Assembly (NCBI GenBank): GCA_017627115.1
Contig: JAGAHK010000157.1
Location: forward strand, 1 to 7,420
DNA length: 7,420 nt
Source: Bacillota bacterium
GTDB taxonomy: Bacteria > Bacillota > Clostridia > Lachnospirales > CAG-274
Direction of reading: 5' to 3'
Position numbers and translations under genes: made by a program. Numbering within the stretch: the stretch's first letter is position 1; each line of letters opens with the position of its first letter. Below, piece after piece: positions 1-6,187 of this stretch. A model generated the notes under the pieces. The model had not been told where the DNA came from, ran no database searches, and was given only the letters and a program-made list of their open reading frames with translations.

Positions 1-31
1 AAGCCGAAATTATATTATAGGAGGTAGAAAA

Positions 32-1201
32 ATGACAAAAGATACATTTGTTACAAATTCGATAGTTTACATCGGTGTGGATGATAAGACGATAGACTTG
101 TTTGAAAGTCAGTATGAGGTGCCGGAGGGCATTTCCTACAACTCATATGTTATTCTTGATGAAAAAGTGGCTATTATGGATACTGTTGACAAAAGGGCAA
201 CGGAGCCGTGGCTTGAAAACCTTGAAAAAGCGCTTGGCGGCAGAAAGCCCGATTATCTTGTGGTTTCGCATATGGAGCCCGACCATGCGGCAAATCTTGC
301 TATAATAGCGGAAAAATATCCCGAAATGACTATCGTTATGAACGATAAGGCAAAGAATATGATACCGCAGTTTTTTGATATGGATCTGTCGGCGCGTTCG
401 CTTATCGTAAAGGAAAAGGACAAGCTTGAACTCGGTAAGCACACGCTTAATTTCTATATGGCGCCTATGGTACATTGGCCCGAGGTAATGATGAGTTATG
501 AGGAAAGCGAAAAGGTGCTTTTTTCGGCTGATGCTTTCGGCAAATTCGGCGCACTTGACAGCGAGGATGAAGAAGGCTGGGCTTGCGAGGCAAGAAGATA
601 TTATTTCAATATTGTCGGCAAATACGGCGCACAGGTACAGGCTGTGCTGAAAAAACTCGGCGGACTTGATATAAGCATTATTTGTCCTCTTCACGGACCT
701 ATCCTTAAAGAAGATCTGGGCTACTATATCGGTATTTACGATACATGGAGCAAGTATGAGCCCGAGGATGACGGCATTTTTGTTGCATACGGTTCTATCC
801 ACGGCAACACAAAGGCAGCTGCCGAAAAAATGGCGGAGATACTTAAAGCAAAAGGCTACAAGAAAGTTTCTATCGCAGACCTTTCGCGCGAGGACCTGCA
901 CGAAGCTATCGAGGATGCTTTCCGCTACAGCAGGATGATAGTTGCCTGTGCTACATATGATGCAGGTCTTTTCCCGATAGTTGAAACTTTTGTGAACCAC
1001 CTTAAATCAAAGAATTATCAGAACCGCAAGGTCGGTTTTATTGAAAACGGCTCATGGGCGCCTATGGCTGCAAAGAAGCTTAAAGAAGCTTTTGAGGGCA
1101 TGAAGAACATAACTATGGCAGAGACCGTTGTTTCCATAAAGTCCGCAATGAAGGACAAGGACATTGAAACAATGGGAAAACTTGCGGATGAAATGCTGTA
1201 A
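32..1201 (+). CDS. fprA: FprA-family A-type flavoprotein (flavodiiron protein), O2/NO reductase
   Basis: Cytoplasmic flavodiiron protein of 389 residues, the usual length for a two-domain class A member. These enzymes reduce O2 to water or NO to N2O and protect anaerobes, taking electrons from rubredoxin or a similar carrier. Residues 1-245 form a metallo-beta-lactamase-like domain. The full diiron ligand set is visible: H80-x-E82-x-D84 (SHMEPDH), H148, D167 and H221. Residues 248-389 form a flavodoxin domain with an FMN phosphate loop (GSIHGNTK, 254-261) and flavin-contacting loops at ATYDAGLFP (307-315) and ENGSWAP (338-344). No rubredoxin or flavin reductase domain is fused, so it needs a separate donor. 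The ATG is fixed by AGGAGGT at 19-25, six bases upstream. The promoter lies before the window or in its first bases and cannot be judged. Family assignment is firm; the O2 versus NO preference cannot be read from the sequence. Confidence 0.96.
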   Translation: MTKDTFVTNSIVYIGVDDKTIDLFESQYEVPEGISYNSYVILDEKVAIMDTVDKRATEPWLENLEKALGGRKPDYLVVSHMEPDHAANLAIIAEKYPEMTIVMNDKAKNMIPQFFDMDLSARSLIVKEKDKLELGKHTLNFYMAPMVHWPEVMMSYEESEKVLFSADAFGKFGALDSEDEEGWACEARRYYFNIVGKYGAQVQAVLKKLGGLDISIICPLHGPILKEDLGYYIGIYDTWSKYEPEDDGIFVAYGSIHGNTKAAAEKMAEILKAKGYKKVSIADLSREDLHEAIEDAFRYSRMIVACATYDAGLFPIVETFVNHLKSKNYQNRKVGFIENGSWAPMAAKKLKEAFEGMKNITMAETVVSIKSAMKDKDIETMGKLADEML

Positions 1202-1224
1202 AAGCAGATGAAATGATATAAAAA

Positions 1225-1267
1225 AGAAGATCCCCTCTTTACCGAATTCGGCAGGAGGGGATCTTTT
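1225..1267. terminator. Bidirectional Rho-independent terminator between convergent genes
   Basis: A perfect 9-bp stem pairs GATCCCCTC (1229-1237) with GAGGGGATC (1255-1263). It is flanked by an A-rich run on the left and a T-run on the right, so both strands get a hairpin followed by U residues. The loop contains the self-complementary CCGAATTCGG (1242-1251), which can form a second small stem. It lies 24 bp after the flavodiiron stop and 30 bp beyond the L,D-transpeptidase stop, and should terminate both convergent genes. Confidence 0.92.
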
Positions 1268-1292
1268 TATGTTCTTGCTCTTTTTTTGCGGC

Positions 1293-3212
1293 CTATTCGA
1301 CCACTATCTCGTGTATAACATCGTCCCGAACGTCGTTGACTATCGGCTCCGTTATAACTATGTTATCCTGTTCGACATCCTGTTTTTTCGTGGTCTGTTC
1401 GACATAGACCTCCGTTGTGGGCTGAACGGGCGCTTCCGTTACGGGAGGCGGTGCCTGCGTAACGGGTGGCGGCGCCTGTGTTACGGGTACGGGTGCCTTT
1501 GTAGTGGTGGTCGCAGGCGCTTTCGTGGTAGGCACGGGCGCCTTTGTAGTTGTAGTGGCAGGCGCCTTTGTTGTTGTAGTGGCAGGCGCTTTCGTTGTTG
1601 TGGTCGCGCTTAAAGTTGTGGTCTCTGTCGTGCTTTCGGTCGTTGTTGTCGTTGTAGTGGTCGTGAAATCGGGCAGCTCCATCATTTTGCCGACACCGAC
1701 TTCATTTGTATAATAGCATACAACGGGCATACCCGGGTAAACATAGCCGTAAACCTGCCTTGCGGTCGAAAGCGAAAGGTTTACACAGCCGTGTGAACCG
1801 TGCGTGAGATAACGCTTGCCGCCGAACGAACTCTGCCATACGGCATCGTGCAGACCTATGCCGCGGTTGAACGGCATCCAATAGCTTACGGGCGTGCGGT
1901 AGTTGTCGCCGACAAGTATCGCAGGACTCATTTTTTTCTTTATGCGGTATGTGCCCGGCGGTGTTATCCTCTTTGGCGGAAGACCCGTTACACAGGGTGC
2001 ATCAAGCACGCGCTTGCCGTCTTTCCACACATAGATATGCTGGTTTGTAAGATCGACTTCTACATAGCTGCTGCCTATATCATCATTGCCGTGGCCTACG
2101 CCCATTACGGAATAAACAGGGTAGCGCACAACATCCTGACCCGCTTTTATTACGTTTACAAGCGACTGCACCTCGGCAGGCTGATCTATGAGCCAACCGA
2201 AATCTCCGCCTTTTACCGTTGTTCTTGAACCGAAAGCGGTAAGGAATTCCCTTGTCTGACCGTAGGTGTTGAAAGTTTTTGCAAACTCGGCAACATATTC
2301 CGTTACCTTGTTCCTGTCAAAGAATACATCGTAATTATCCGTGACAAAAAGCCATTTGCTTATAAGCTCCTTGTCTATTATCACATGCTCTGCGCCGGGA
2401 CCCATATTCATAGTGATCTTTGGGCTTATATACTTGTTTGCAAGCTCGCAGGCATCAATAACTTTCTGTGATTTTGCCGTATATTCGGGCATTTCAAAAC
2501 ATTCGTCCGAAACAAGATCTACCTTGTCCTCAAAGTTTTCCGCCGCACTTTCCACCGCTTCAAAAAGTTTGTCTTTTTGTATCCTGCCGCCGTGCTGACC
2601 GTCAACTATGGTGTATTCCTCACCCGTGTAATACAGGGTCGCATTCTGCGGGTCGGTGTCCTGCTGGTTTTTTACAAGGTCAAGCCCGTCAATGGCGGCT
2701 TTTACCTTTTCATCATCACAGATAAAAGCGTTTTCAAGCTCGACTTCATTCTTTCTGAAAAATCCCGCGCCCCAGAGCAGCGGCTGCTGGTCGGCAAGAA
2801 CCTTGTCTATCTTGCTTGAAACATTGTATTTAAGACCTATATCCTCGGCTGTGATGCTTTCGTTTATCTTGTCGCCGTCCGTAAGCGTAAGCTTGTAGTC
2901 GATAGCCGCGCTGTTCATTTTGTTTATCGCGGAGTCAACTGTCTGACCTGCGCAGGAAACACCGCCGATATAGGTACCGGGATTGAAATGCGTTTTAAAG
3001 TATAAAAAACCCGTCAGCAAATACCCGAGTACAAGCGCAAATATGACCATTGCCGCAGTTATCGCCGCGTTTTTTGCGCCGCCTTTTTCCGCACTTTCTT
3101 CAATACTTTCTTTAACACCTGAACCGACGGTTCCTTCCGTGTCGGTTACGGTGCTGTTTACGGTGCTGTTTTCGGGAGTAACGGATGTATTTTCGTTTTC
3201 GTTCTCGTTCAT
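1293..3212 (-). CDS. Membrane-anchored L,D-transpeptidase (YkuD domain) with Thr/Pro-rich C-terminal tail
   Basis: Cell-wall enzyme expected to form 3-3 peptidoglycan cross-links or attach proteins to peptidoglycan via an active-site Cys. Residues 1-45 are a polar, Asn/Glu/Ser/Thr-rich cytoplasmic stretch. Residues about 48-72 form one transmembrane helix, so the rest is outside. Residues about 115-350 contain two copies of a PG_binding_4-like domain; the second shows the typical GGDFGWLID signature (336-343). The YkuD domain spans about 381-500, with the catalytic motif HGSHGCVNL (471-479) and nucleophile C476. Residues 517-595 are a low-complexity Thr run and eight KAP/QAP/EAP repeats, followed by an acidic tail of about 44 residues. 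There is no LPXTG signal. The ATG is preceded by AAGGGG six bases upstream (3219-3224). It diverges from the deacetylase gene at 3445 and shares its control region. Domain assignment is strong; whether it cross-links or anchors proteins is unknown. Confidence 0.94.
   Translation of the reverse strand: MNENENENTSVTPENSTVNSTVTDTEGTVGSGVKESIEESAEKGGAKNAAITAAMVIFALVLGYLLTGFLYFKTHFNPGTYIGGVSCAGQTVDSAINKMNSAAIDYKLTLTDGDKINESITAEDIGLKYNVSSKIDKVLADQQPLLWGAGFFRKNEVELENAFICDDEKVKAAIDGLDLVKNQQDTDPQNATLYYTGEEYTIVDGQHGGRIQKDKLFEAVESAAENFEDKVDLVSDECFEMPEYTAKSQKVIDACELANKYISPKITMNMGPGAEHVIIDKELISKWLFVTDNYDVFFDRNKVTEYVAEFAKTFNTYGQTREFLTAFGSRTTVKGGDFGWLIDQPAEVQSLVNVIKAGQDVVRYPVYSVMGVGHGNDDIGSSYVEVDLTNQHIYVWKDGKRVLDAPCVTGLPPKRITPPGTYRIKKKMSPAILVGDNYRTPVSYWMPFNRGIGLHDAVWQSSFGGKRYLTHGSHGCVNLSLSTARQVYGYVYPGMPVVCYYTNEVGVGKMMELPDFTTTTTTTTTESTTETTTLSATTTTKAPATTTTKAPATTTTKAPVPTTKAPATTTTKAPVPVTQAPPPVTQAPPPVTEAPVQPTTEVYVEQTTKKQDVEQDNIVITEPIVNDVRDDVIHEIVVE
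1428..1664 (-). repeat. Coding repeat: poly-Thr run plus eight (A)TTTTKAP / VPVTQAP units
   Basis: Encodes residues 517-595 of the L,D-transpeptidase: nine consecutive Thr, a Thr-rich spacer, then eight units of 7-8 residues that drift from ATTTTKAP (first three) to VPTTKAP, ATTTTKAP, VPVTQAP, PPVTQAP and PPVTEAP. Synonymous codons differ between units (ACA, ACC, ACT, ACG; GCG, GCA, GCC), so the repeat is maintained as protein rather than being a fresh DNA slippage product. Such linkers are usually extended and flexible in wall-spanning or secreted proteins. Confidence 0.9.
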
Positions 3213-3263
3213 AAATATCCCCTTATTCTTTCTGCGGCGAATATATTACCGCAATATAAAACC

Positions 3264-3285
3264 AATACCAAATATAATACCAAAT
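3264..3285 (-). repeat. Two direct 10-bp repeats in the L,D-transpeptidase leader
   Basis: AATACCAAAT occurs at 3264-3273 and again at 3276-3285 (period 12). Read on the minus strand this is ATTTGGTATT twice, falling just downstream of the predicted start point (about 3294) in the untranslated leader. It could be a regulator site or simply AT-rich sequence; no function is assigned. Confidence 0.4.
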
Positions 3286-3300
3286 TTTCTCGATAAAATC

Positions 3301-3329
3301 AATATAAATCGGAAAATTAAATATTTCAA
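3301..3329 (-). promoter_or_regulatory. Predicted sigma-A-type promoter of the L,D-transpeptidase gene
   Basis: On the minus strand the -35 box is TTGAAA (3329-3324) and the -10 box TATATT (3306-3301), with an exact 17-bp spacer. Transcription would start near 3294, giving a leader of about 80 nt before the ATG at 3212. The surrounding DNA is strongly AT-rich. This is a consensus match only. Confidence 0.6.
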
Positions 3330-3344
3330 GTTTGTTACAAACTT
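3328..3344. promoter_or_regulatory. Perfect 17-bp palindrome, candidate operator between divergent promoters
   Basis: AAGTTTG (3328-3334) and CAAACTT (3338-3344) are exact inverted repeats around TTA. The element overlaps two bases of the minus-strand -35 box and ends 9 bp before the plus-strand -35 box, so a protein bound here could affect both promoters. Its arms also overlap hexamers resembling the WalR/YycF direct-repeat box (TGTWAH-N5-TGTWAH, one mismatch in each orientation). The binding protein is not known. Confidence 0.5.
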
Positions 3345-3353
3345 TTAAATCGG

Positions 3354-3382
3354 TTGAAATATGCCGCAAAATGTTATATACT
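3354..3382 (+). promoter_or_regulatory. Predicted sigma-A-type promoter of the polysaccharide deacetylase gene
   Basis: TTGAAA (3354-3359) and TATACT (3377-3382) are separated by exactly 17 bp. The start point would be near 3389, leaving a leader of about 55 nt before the ATG at 3445. It is back-to-back with the minus-strand promoter, which uses the same -35 hexamer and the same spacing; the two -35 boxes are 24 bp apart. Confidence 0.65.
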
Positions 3383-3420
3383 AATATAAGTATGTGAAAA
3401 AAAGAGGTTAATTATTATTC

Positions 3421-3443
3421 AAGGAGCGTAAAAAGGAGCGTAA
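3421..3443 (+). promoter_or_regulatory. Tandemly duplicated Shine-Dalgarno site
   Basis: AAGGAGCGTAA occurs twice, at 3421-3431 and 3433-3443 (period 12). The second GGAG (3435-3438) sits six bases before the ATG at 3445 and fixes that start. The first copy is 18 bases away, with no start codon at matching distance, so it looks like a duplicated or standby site. Confidence 0.75.
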
Positions 3444-3444
3444 T

Positions 3445-4773
3445 ATGAATAAAGCTATTCGTTTTTTTGTTTTTATGATAATTGCGGTCATAGTGCTGCC
3501 TGCTGCGGTTTTTGCCGCACCTGCGCAAAAATACAGCCTTATGGCAAACGGCAGTAAACTGACGGCTTATATCATAGAGGATGATGTTTATATACGTCCG
3601 CAGGAGCTTGCACAGGCGTGCATGGGCACGAACCTTAAATTCGATGTGACCTACGAAAACGGTATTATGATAATAGGTCTTAAAAGGGATTTTTCGGGCG
3701 AGGTACAGAAGCTCAAATCAAAATCGGCTTATGAGGATATAACGATAGTATCGGGTGATTTCCGTGTTGAGGGCTTTGATGCAACGGGACATATAAGCTG
3801 CGCACCCATCGAGGAGGAAAACTTTGTTCTTCTCAAGGATATGGGCACGATAGTCGGCTTTACATATACCCGTGACAGAGAGAGCGGCGAGCTTAAAATA
3901 AACCGTGCATCCTCGGGTTTTCTCGGCATTGGCGGCACGGGTCTTTCCTCGGATGAATATATTGATATTATAGCGAATGTTTTTTACGGTGCGGTTTTTT
4001 CAAACGATAATGTCCGTGTGATATCGGACAGTGCAGAGATAGCGCGTATGCTTGCGCCGTCATACAGTGTGGATATACCCGCATCGGCTAAAAATGCACC
4101 GTTTTCGGATATGATAGCGGCAAATATTTCCGCAACTCTTAAAGAGTCTGATGTAAGGGATATCGACCCCGATAAGCCTATGGTGGCTCTCACCTTTGAT
4201 GACGGTCCCAGAGAGGGCAATACGGAGCAGATTCTTGAAGCCCTTGATGCCGTAGACGGCAGGGCTACTTTCTTTATGGTAGGTACAAATGTAGAGAACT
4301 ATCCCGATACCGTAAAAGCTGTTGCGGAGCAGGGCAGCGAGCTTGCAAACCACAGCTACAACCATCCGCAGCTCACAACGCTTGGTACGGACGGTGCTAT
4401 GGAACAGATAAATCATACAAACGACCTTATCTATAACACGGCGGGCATAAGACCTGCAATAGGCAGACCGCCTTACGGTTCGATAAACAATGAGATAATC
4501 ACCGCTTCGGGTATGGAATGGTTCAACTGGAGCGTTGATACTCTCGACTGGAAATCACGCAATGCGGATTCGGTTTGTGATGTTATTCTGAGTGAAGTGG
4601 GTGACAGAGATGTCATACTTATGCACGATATACACGACAGCACTGTTGAAGCGGCTGTGAGGATAATACCGAAACTTCACGAAATGGGTTATCAGCTTGT
4701 GACCATAAGCGAACTTGCCGAAGTAGAGGGCGGCGCGGAGAATGTCTCAGGTCATATACGAATGGATGATTAA
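3445..4773 (+). CDS. Exported polysaccharide deacetylase (NodB domain) with copper-amine-oxidase-like stalk
   Basis: Predicted metal-dependent N-deacetylase of cell-wall polysaccharide, most likely peptidoglycan GlcNAc or MurNAc, acting outside the membrane. Residues 1-24 form a signal peptide or N-terminal anchor, with possible cleavage after VFA (22-24). Residues about 30-155 resemble the copper amine oxidase N-terminal-like stalk domain common in Firmicute surface proteins (YIIEDDVYIRPQELAQA, then LLKDMGTIVGF). Residues about 156-240 match nothing I recognise. The NodB domain (about 243-425) has all five motifs: TFDDGP (catalytic base D252, metal ligand D253), HSYNH (metal ligands H303, H307), RPPYG (341-345), DTLDW (365-369) and LMHD (catalytic His H394). 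The active site therefore looks intact. The start is set by GGAG six bases upstream. It is divergent from the L,D-transpeptidase gene. The substrate could instead be another wall glycan; this is inferred from family and neighbour. Confidence 0.93.
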   Translation: MNKAIRFFVFMIIAVIVLPAAVFAAPAQKYSLMANGSKLTAYIIEDDVYIRPQELAQACMGTNLKFDVTYENGIMIIGLKRDFSGEVQKLKSKSAYEDITIVSGDFRVEGFDATGHISCAPIEEENFVLLKDMGTIVGFTYTRDRESGELKINRASSGFLGIGGTGLSSDEYIDIIANVFYGAVFSNDNVRVISDSAEIARMLAPSYSVDIPASAKNAPFSDMIAANISATLKESDVRDIDPDKPMVALTFDDGPREGNTEQILEALDAVDGRATFFMVGTNVENYPDTVKAVAEQGSELANHSYNHPQLTTLGTDGAMEQINHTNDLIYNTAGIRPAIGRPPYGSINNEIITASGMEWFNWSVDTLDWKSRNADSVCDVILSEVGDRDVILMHDIHDSTVEAAVRIIPKLHEMGYQLVTISELAEVEGGAENVSGHIRMDD

Positions 4774-4809
4774 AAAAGGCTTTTGATGCCGATAATGTTG
4801 ATGAAATTT

Positions 4810-4857
4810 AAAAAGGGTCTGGTCGCGGTTTTCATTTTAACGCGACAGACCCTTTTT
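4810..4857. terminator. Bidirectional Rho-independent terminator after the deacetylase gene
   Basis: GGGTCT (4815-4820) pairs with AGACCC (4847-4852), and after one bulged G, GTCGCG (4822-4827) pairs with CGCGAC (4841-4846), around a 13-nt loop. Five A's precede and five T's follow, so it works as written on both strands. It lies 36 bp after the deacetylase stop and about 76 bp past the stop of the convergent hydrolase gene. Confidence 0.92.
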
Positions 4858-4865
4858 GATTACGC

Positions 4866-4898
4866 GGGTGATGTTCCGAAAGGAACTCACTCTTTTTT
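4866..4898 (+). terminator. Rho-independent terminator, copy 1 of the tandem pair
   Basis: GTTCC (4873-4877) pairs with GGAAC (4882-4886) around the stable loop GAAA. The stem continues with GTGA (4868-4871) against TCAC (4887-4890), leaving T4872 bulged, followed by six T's (4893-4898). The T-run is on the plus strand only, so it backs up the bidirectional terminator just before it. Confidence 0.75.
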
Positions 4899-4902
4899 AC
4901 GC

Positions 4903-4935
4903 GGGTGATGTTCCGAAAGGAACTCACTCTTTTTT
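4903..4935 (+). terminator. Rho-independent terminator, copy 2 of the tandem pair
   Basis: Identical hairpin to the one 37 bp upstream, with GAAA tetraloop and six T's at 4930-4935. It overlaps the last bases of the convergent minus-strand gene and would stop plus-strand read-through from entering it as antisense. Confidence 0.7.
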
Positions 4936-6142
4936 ACGGATCGTTTTTGGGCAGGCGAAGCCGTGCAAGTTTTTCGGGCGCTTTTTCTTCAAGGCTTTCT
5001 ATAAATGTGTTTTTGCTGTTTTCAAGGTTGTCGAGCAGTGCGTTTTTACTGCTTTCGAGGTTATCGAGCAGTGCGTTTTTACTGTTTTCGAGAAAATACT
5101 TAAGCGCCTGCCTTGTTGCCTTTTGCCTTTCGGGTGACATGGCGGCGATCGCCTTTAAAACGTGGGCGGTGGAACGGCGCTTGTTTTCACCCATTTCGGT
5201 GAAAGTGGTGCTTTCGGAAGCGTCAAGCACATCAAAGACCGCCGTGAAAACTTCCTGCCGCATATTATCGTCAAGCTCGGATAGCCAGCCCTGCATGACC
5301 TTGTTTATATATTTGCCCGTTGATGAAAATTCATTGGTGTATTCAAACTTTTTGCCAAGCACCTGCCAATTGTAGCTCAGGTGCTGCATAAAGCCGTGGT
5401 CGATGCTCAAAACTATCCTGCTTTCGACATTTGCCGTCATCAGCTGACCGACTATGGAGGTCTTTGGCACTATCGAAGCTATAAGACCGAGCATTTTCCT
5501 GTATTCTTTGGAGTTTGCTATCTCGTTTCTGAACCCCGGGCCGTCAAAAGAAAATATCTTTTTTATGTGCGGCTGAATTTCACTGTTACAGTACACAGCG
5601 GCATATATTGCAAAATTACCGCCTTTTGAGTGACCGCCGAGGATCATATCGTCCTGTGTGCCGAAATGCCTGTTAAGGTAATCGACGGCATATTTCTGCC
5701 CTGCGGTGCGTGTCATATAGCTTAAGTTGAAGTCCTCGCGCCAACCCACTATGCTTGCATCCGTGCCGCGGTATGATATGTATTTTGTTTTATCGTCCAG
5801 AATACAGGTCAGCGCCGCAAACTGCACTTCATTTTTGGGGTCGGTAATGCTGACATAGCCCGTGAGGGGCATATTGCCAAAGCGTTTTGAATTTGCCATT
5901 TTTTGCAGCAGTATGCGGTCGTAGTCAAAGCTGAAAAAACGCAGCTTTTCGTCTATGGAGTCGAAGTTCAGACGGCTGTGGACTTCGCTTAAAGTAAGTA
6001 TATTGTCAAAATCCTCCGTAAGTATTCCGTCAAAAAACACATAGCTAAGCTGTGCCAATATAAGCCCGTCCACCTCGTTGAAAGGTGACTGCTCAAAGCT
6101 GAGGTCGCCGCGCCAGTCAAGGTAATCAAGTATATTTGCCAT
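4934..6142 (-). CDS. Mbeg1-like (DUF2974) alpha/beta-hydrolase, putative lipase/esterase
   Basis: Predicted serine hydrolase of 402 residues; the family is lipase-like but its natural substrate is not established. The N-terminus (MANILDYLDWRGDLSF, then NEVDGLILAQLSY) is characteristic of DUF2974 proteins. YISYRGTD (121-128) matches the oxyanion-hole strand of class 3 lipases. The nucleophile elbow is GHSKGG (170-175) with S172. D200 in SFDGPGF and H249 or H254 (DHGFMQHLSYNW) are candidate partners of the triad, not proven. No signal peptide or transmembrane helix is seen, so it is probably cytoplasmic. Residues 353-385 are three 11-residue repeats, followed by a Lys/Arg-rich end. The ATG is preceded by AGAGGTG (6153-6147). 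It follows the amidohydrolase gene by 45 bp with no convincing promoter between, suggesting cotranscription. Confidence 0.88.
   Translation of the reverse strand: MANILDYLDWRGDLSFEQSPFNEVDGLILAQLSYVFFDGILTEDFDNILTLSEVHSRLNFDSIDEKLRFFSFDYDRILLQKMANSKRFGNMPLTGYVSITDPKNEVQFAALTCILDDKTKYISYRGTDASIVGWREDFNLSYMTRTAGQKYAVDYLNRHFGTQDDMILGGHSKGGNFAIYAAVYCNSEIQPHIKKIFSFDGPGFRNEIANSKEYRKMLGLIASIVPKTSIVGQLMTANVESRIVLSIDHGFMQHLSYNWQVLGKKFEYTNEFSSTGKYINKVMQGWLSELDDNMRQEVFTAVFDVLDASESTTFTEMGENKRRSTAHVLKAIAAMSPERQKATRQALKYFLENSKNALLDNLESSKNALLDNLENSKNTFIESLEEKAPEKLARLRLPKNDP
4988..5086 (-). repeat. Three 33-bp in-frame repeats encoding 11-residue amphipathic units
   Basis: The units are NSKNALLDNLE (5086-5054), SSKNALLDNLE (5053-5021) and NSKNTFIESLE (5020-4988). 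The first two differ at only three of 33 bases, the third is more diverged. Hydrophobic residues at positions 5-7 and 10 of each unit, with Lys and acidic residues between, predict an amphipathic helix with an 11-residue period. Confidence 0.9.
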
Positions 6143-6187
6143 AAAACACCTCTTTGAAACTGTTAAACTTTGATTTTATCGGCTCTC

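Larger units (their letters stand above)
4861..4938 (+). repeat. Tandem direct repeat of a 37-bp hairpin unit (2.1 identical copies)
   Basis: Positions 4861-4897 and 4898-4934 are identical, and the next four bases (4935-4938) begin a third copy. Each unit carries an inverted repeat closing a GAAA tetraloop and ends in a run of T's. The second copy runs into the TAA stop (4936-4934) of the minus-strand hydrolase gene. Exact identity suggests a recent tandem duplication of a terminator. Confidence 0.92.

Noticed and set aside
143..1000. Long open frame on the minus strand opposite the flavodiiron gene (285 codons)
   Set aside because: It is wholly antisense to a gene with complete family motifs, and its translation shows no recognisable domain or composition of a real protein.
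1184..1215. GCGGATGAAATG at the end of the flavodiiron gene echoed by GCAGATGAAATG after the stop
   Set aside because: An imperfect 12-bp match with no structure or conserved role apparent; most likely chance or an old small duplication.
1269..1713. Plus-strand open frames rich in Gly/Arg/Cys or Val opposite the transpeptidase tail
   Set aside because: Their low complexity is the mirror of the Thr/Lys/Ala/Pro coding repeats on the other strand; no Shine-Dalgarno site or domain supports them.
1800..2228. 142-codon plus-strand open frame inside the transpeptidase gene
   Set aside because: Antisense to the YkuD domain coding sequence and without recognisable features.
3377..3394. ATACT...AGTAT inverted repeat at the deacetylase -10 region
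   Set aside because: Only 5-bp arms in very AT-rich DNA; too weak to call an operator.
4861..4938. Tandem repeat as a CRISPR array
   Set aside because: The units are directly adjacent, with no variable spacers, and each has terminator structure.
4856..5375. Plus-strand open frames starting in the tandem terminator repeat
   Set aside because: The repeated MFRKELTLF-like start simply translates the hairpin repeat, and the remainder is antisense to the hydrolase gene's own repeats.
6143..6187. TAAAAT on the minus strand (6178-6173) as a -10 box for the Mbeg1-like gene
   Set aside because: The hexamer 17 bp upstream (GTATAC) is a poor -35 match, so cotranscription with the amidohydrolase is simpler.
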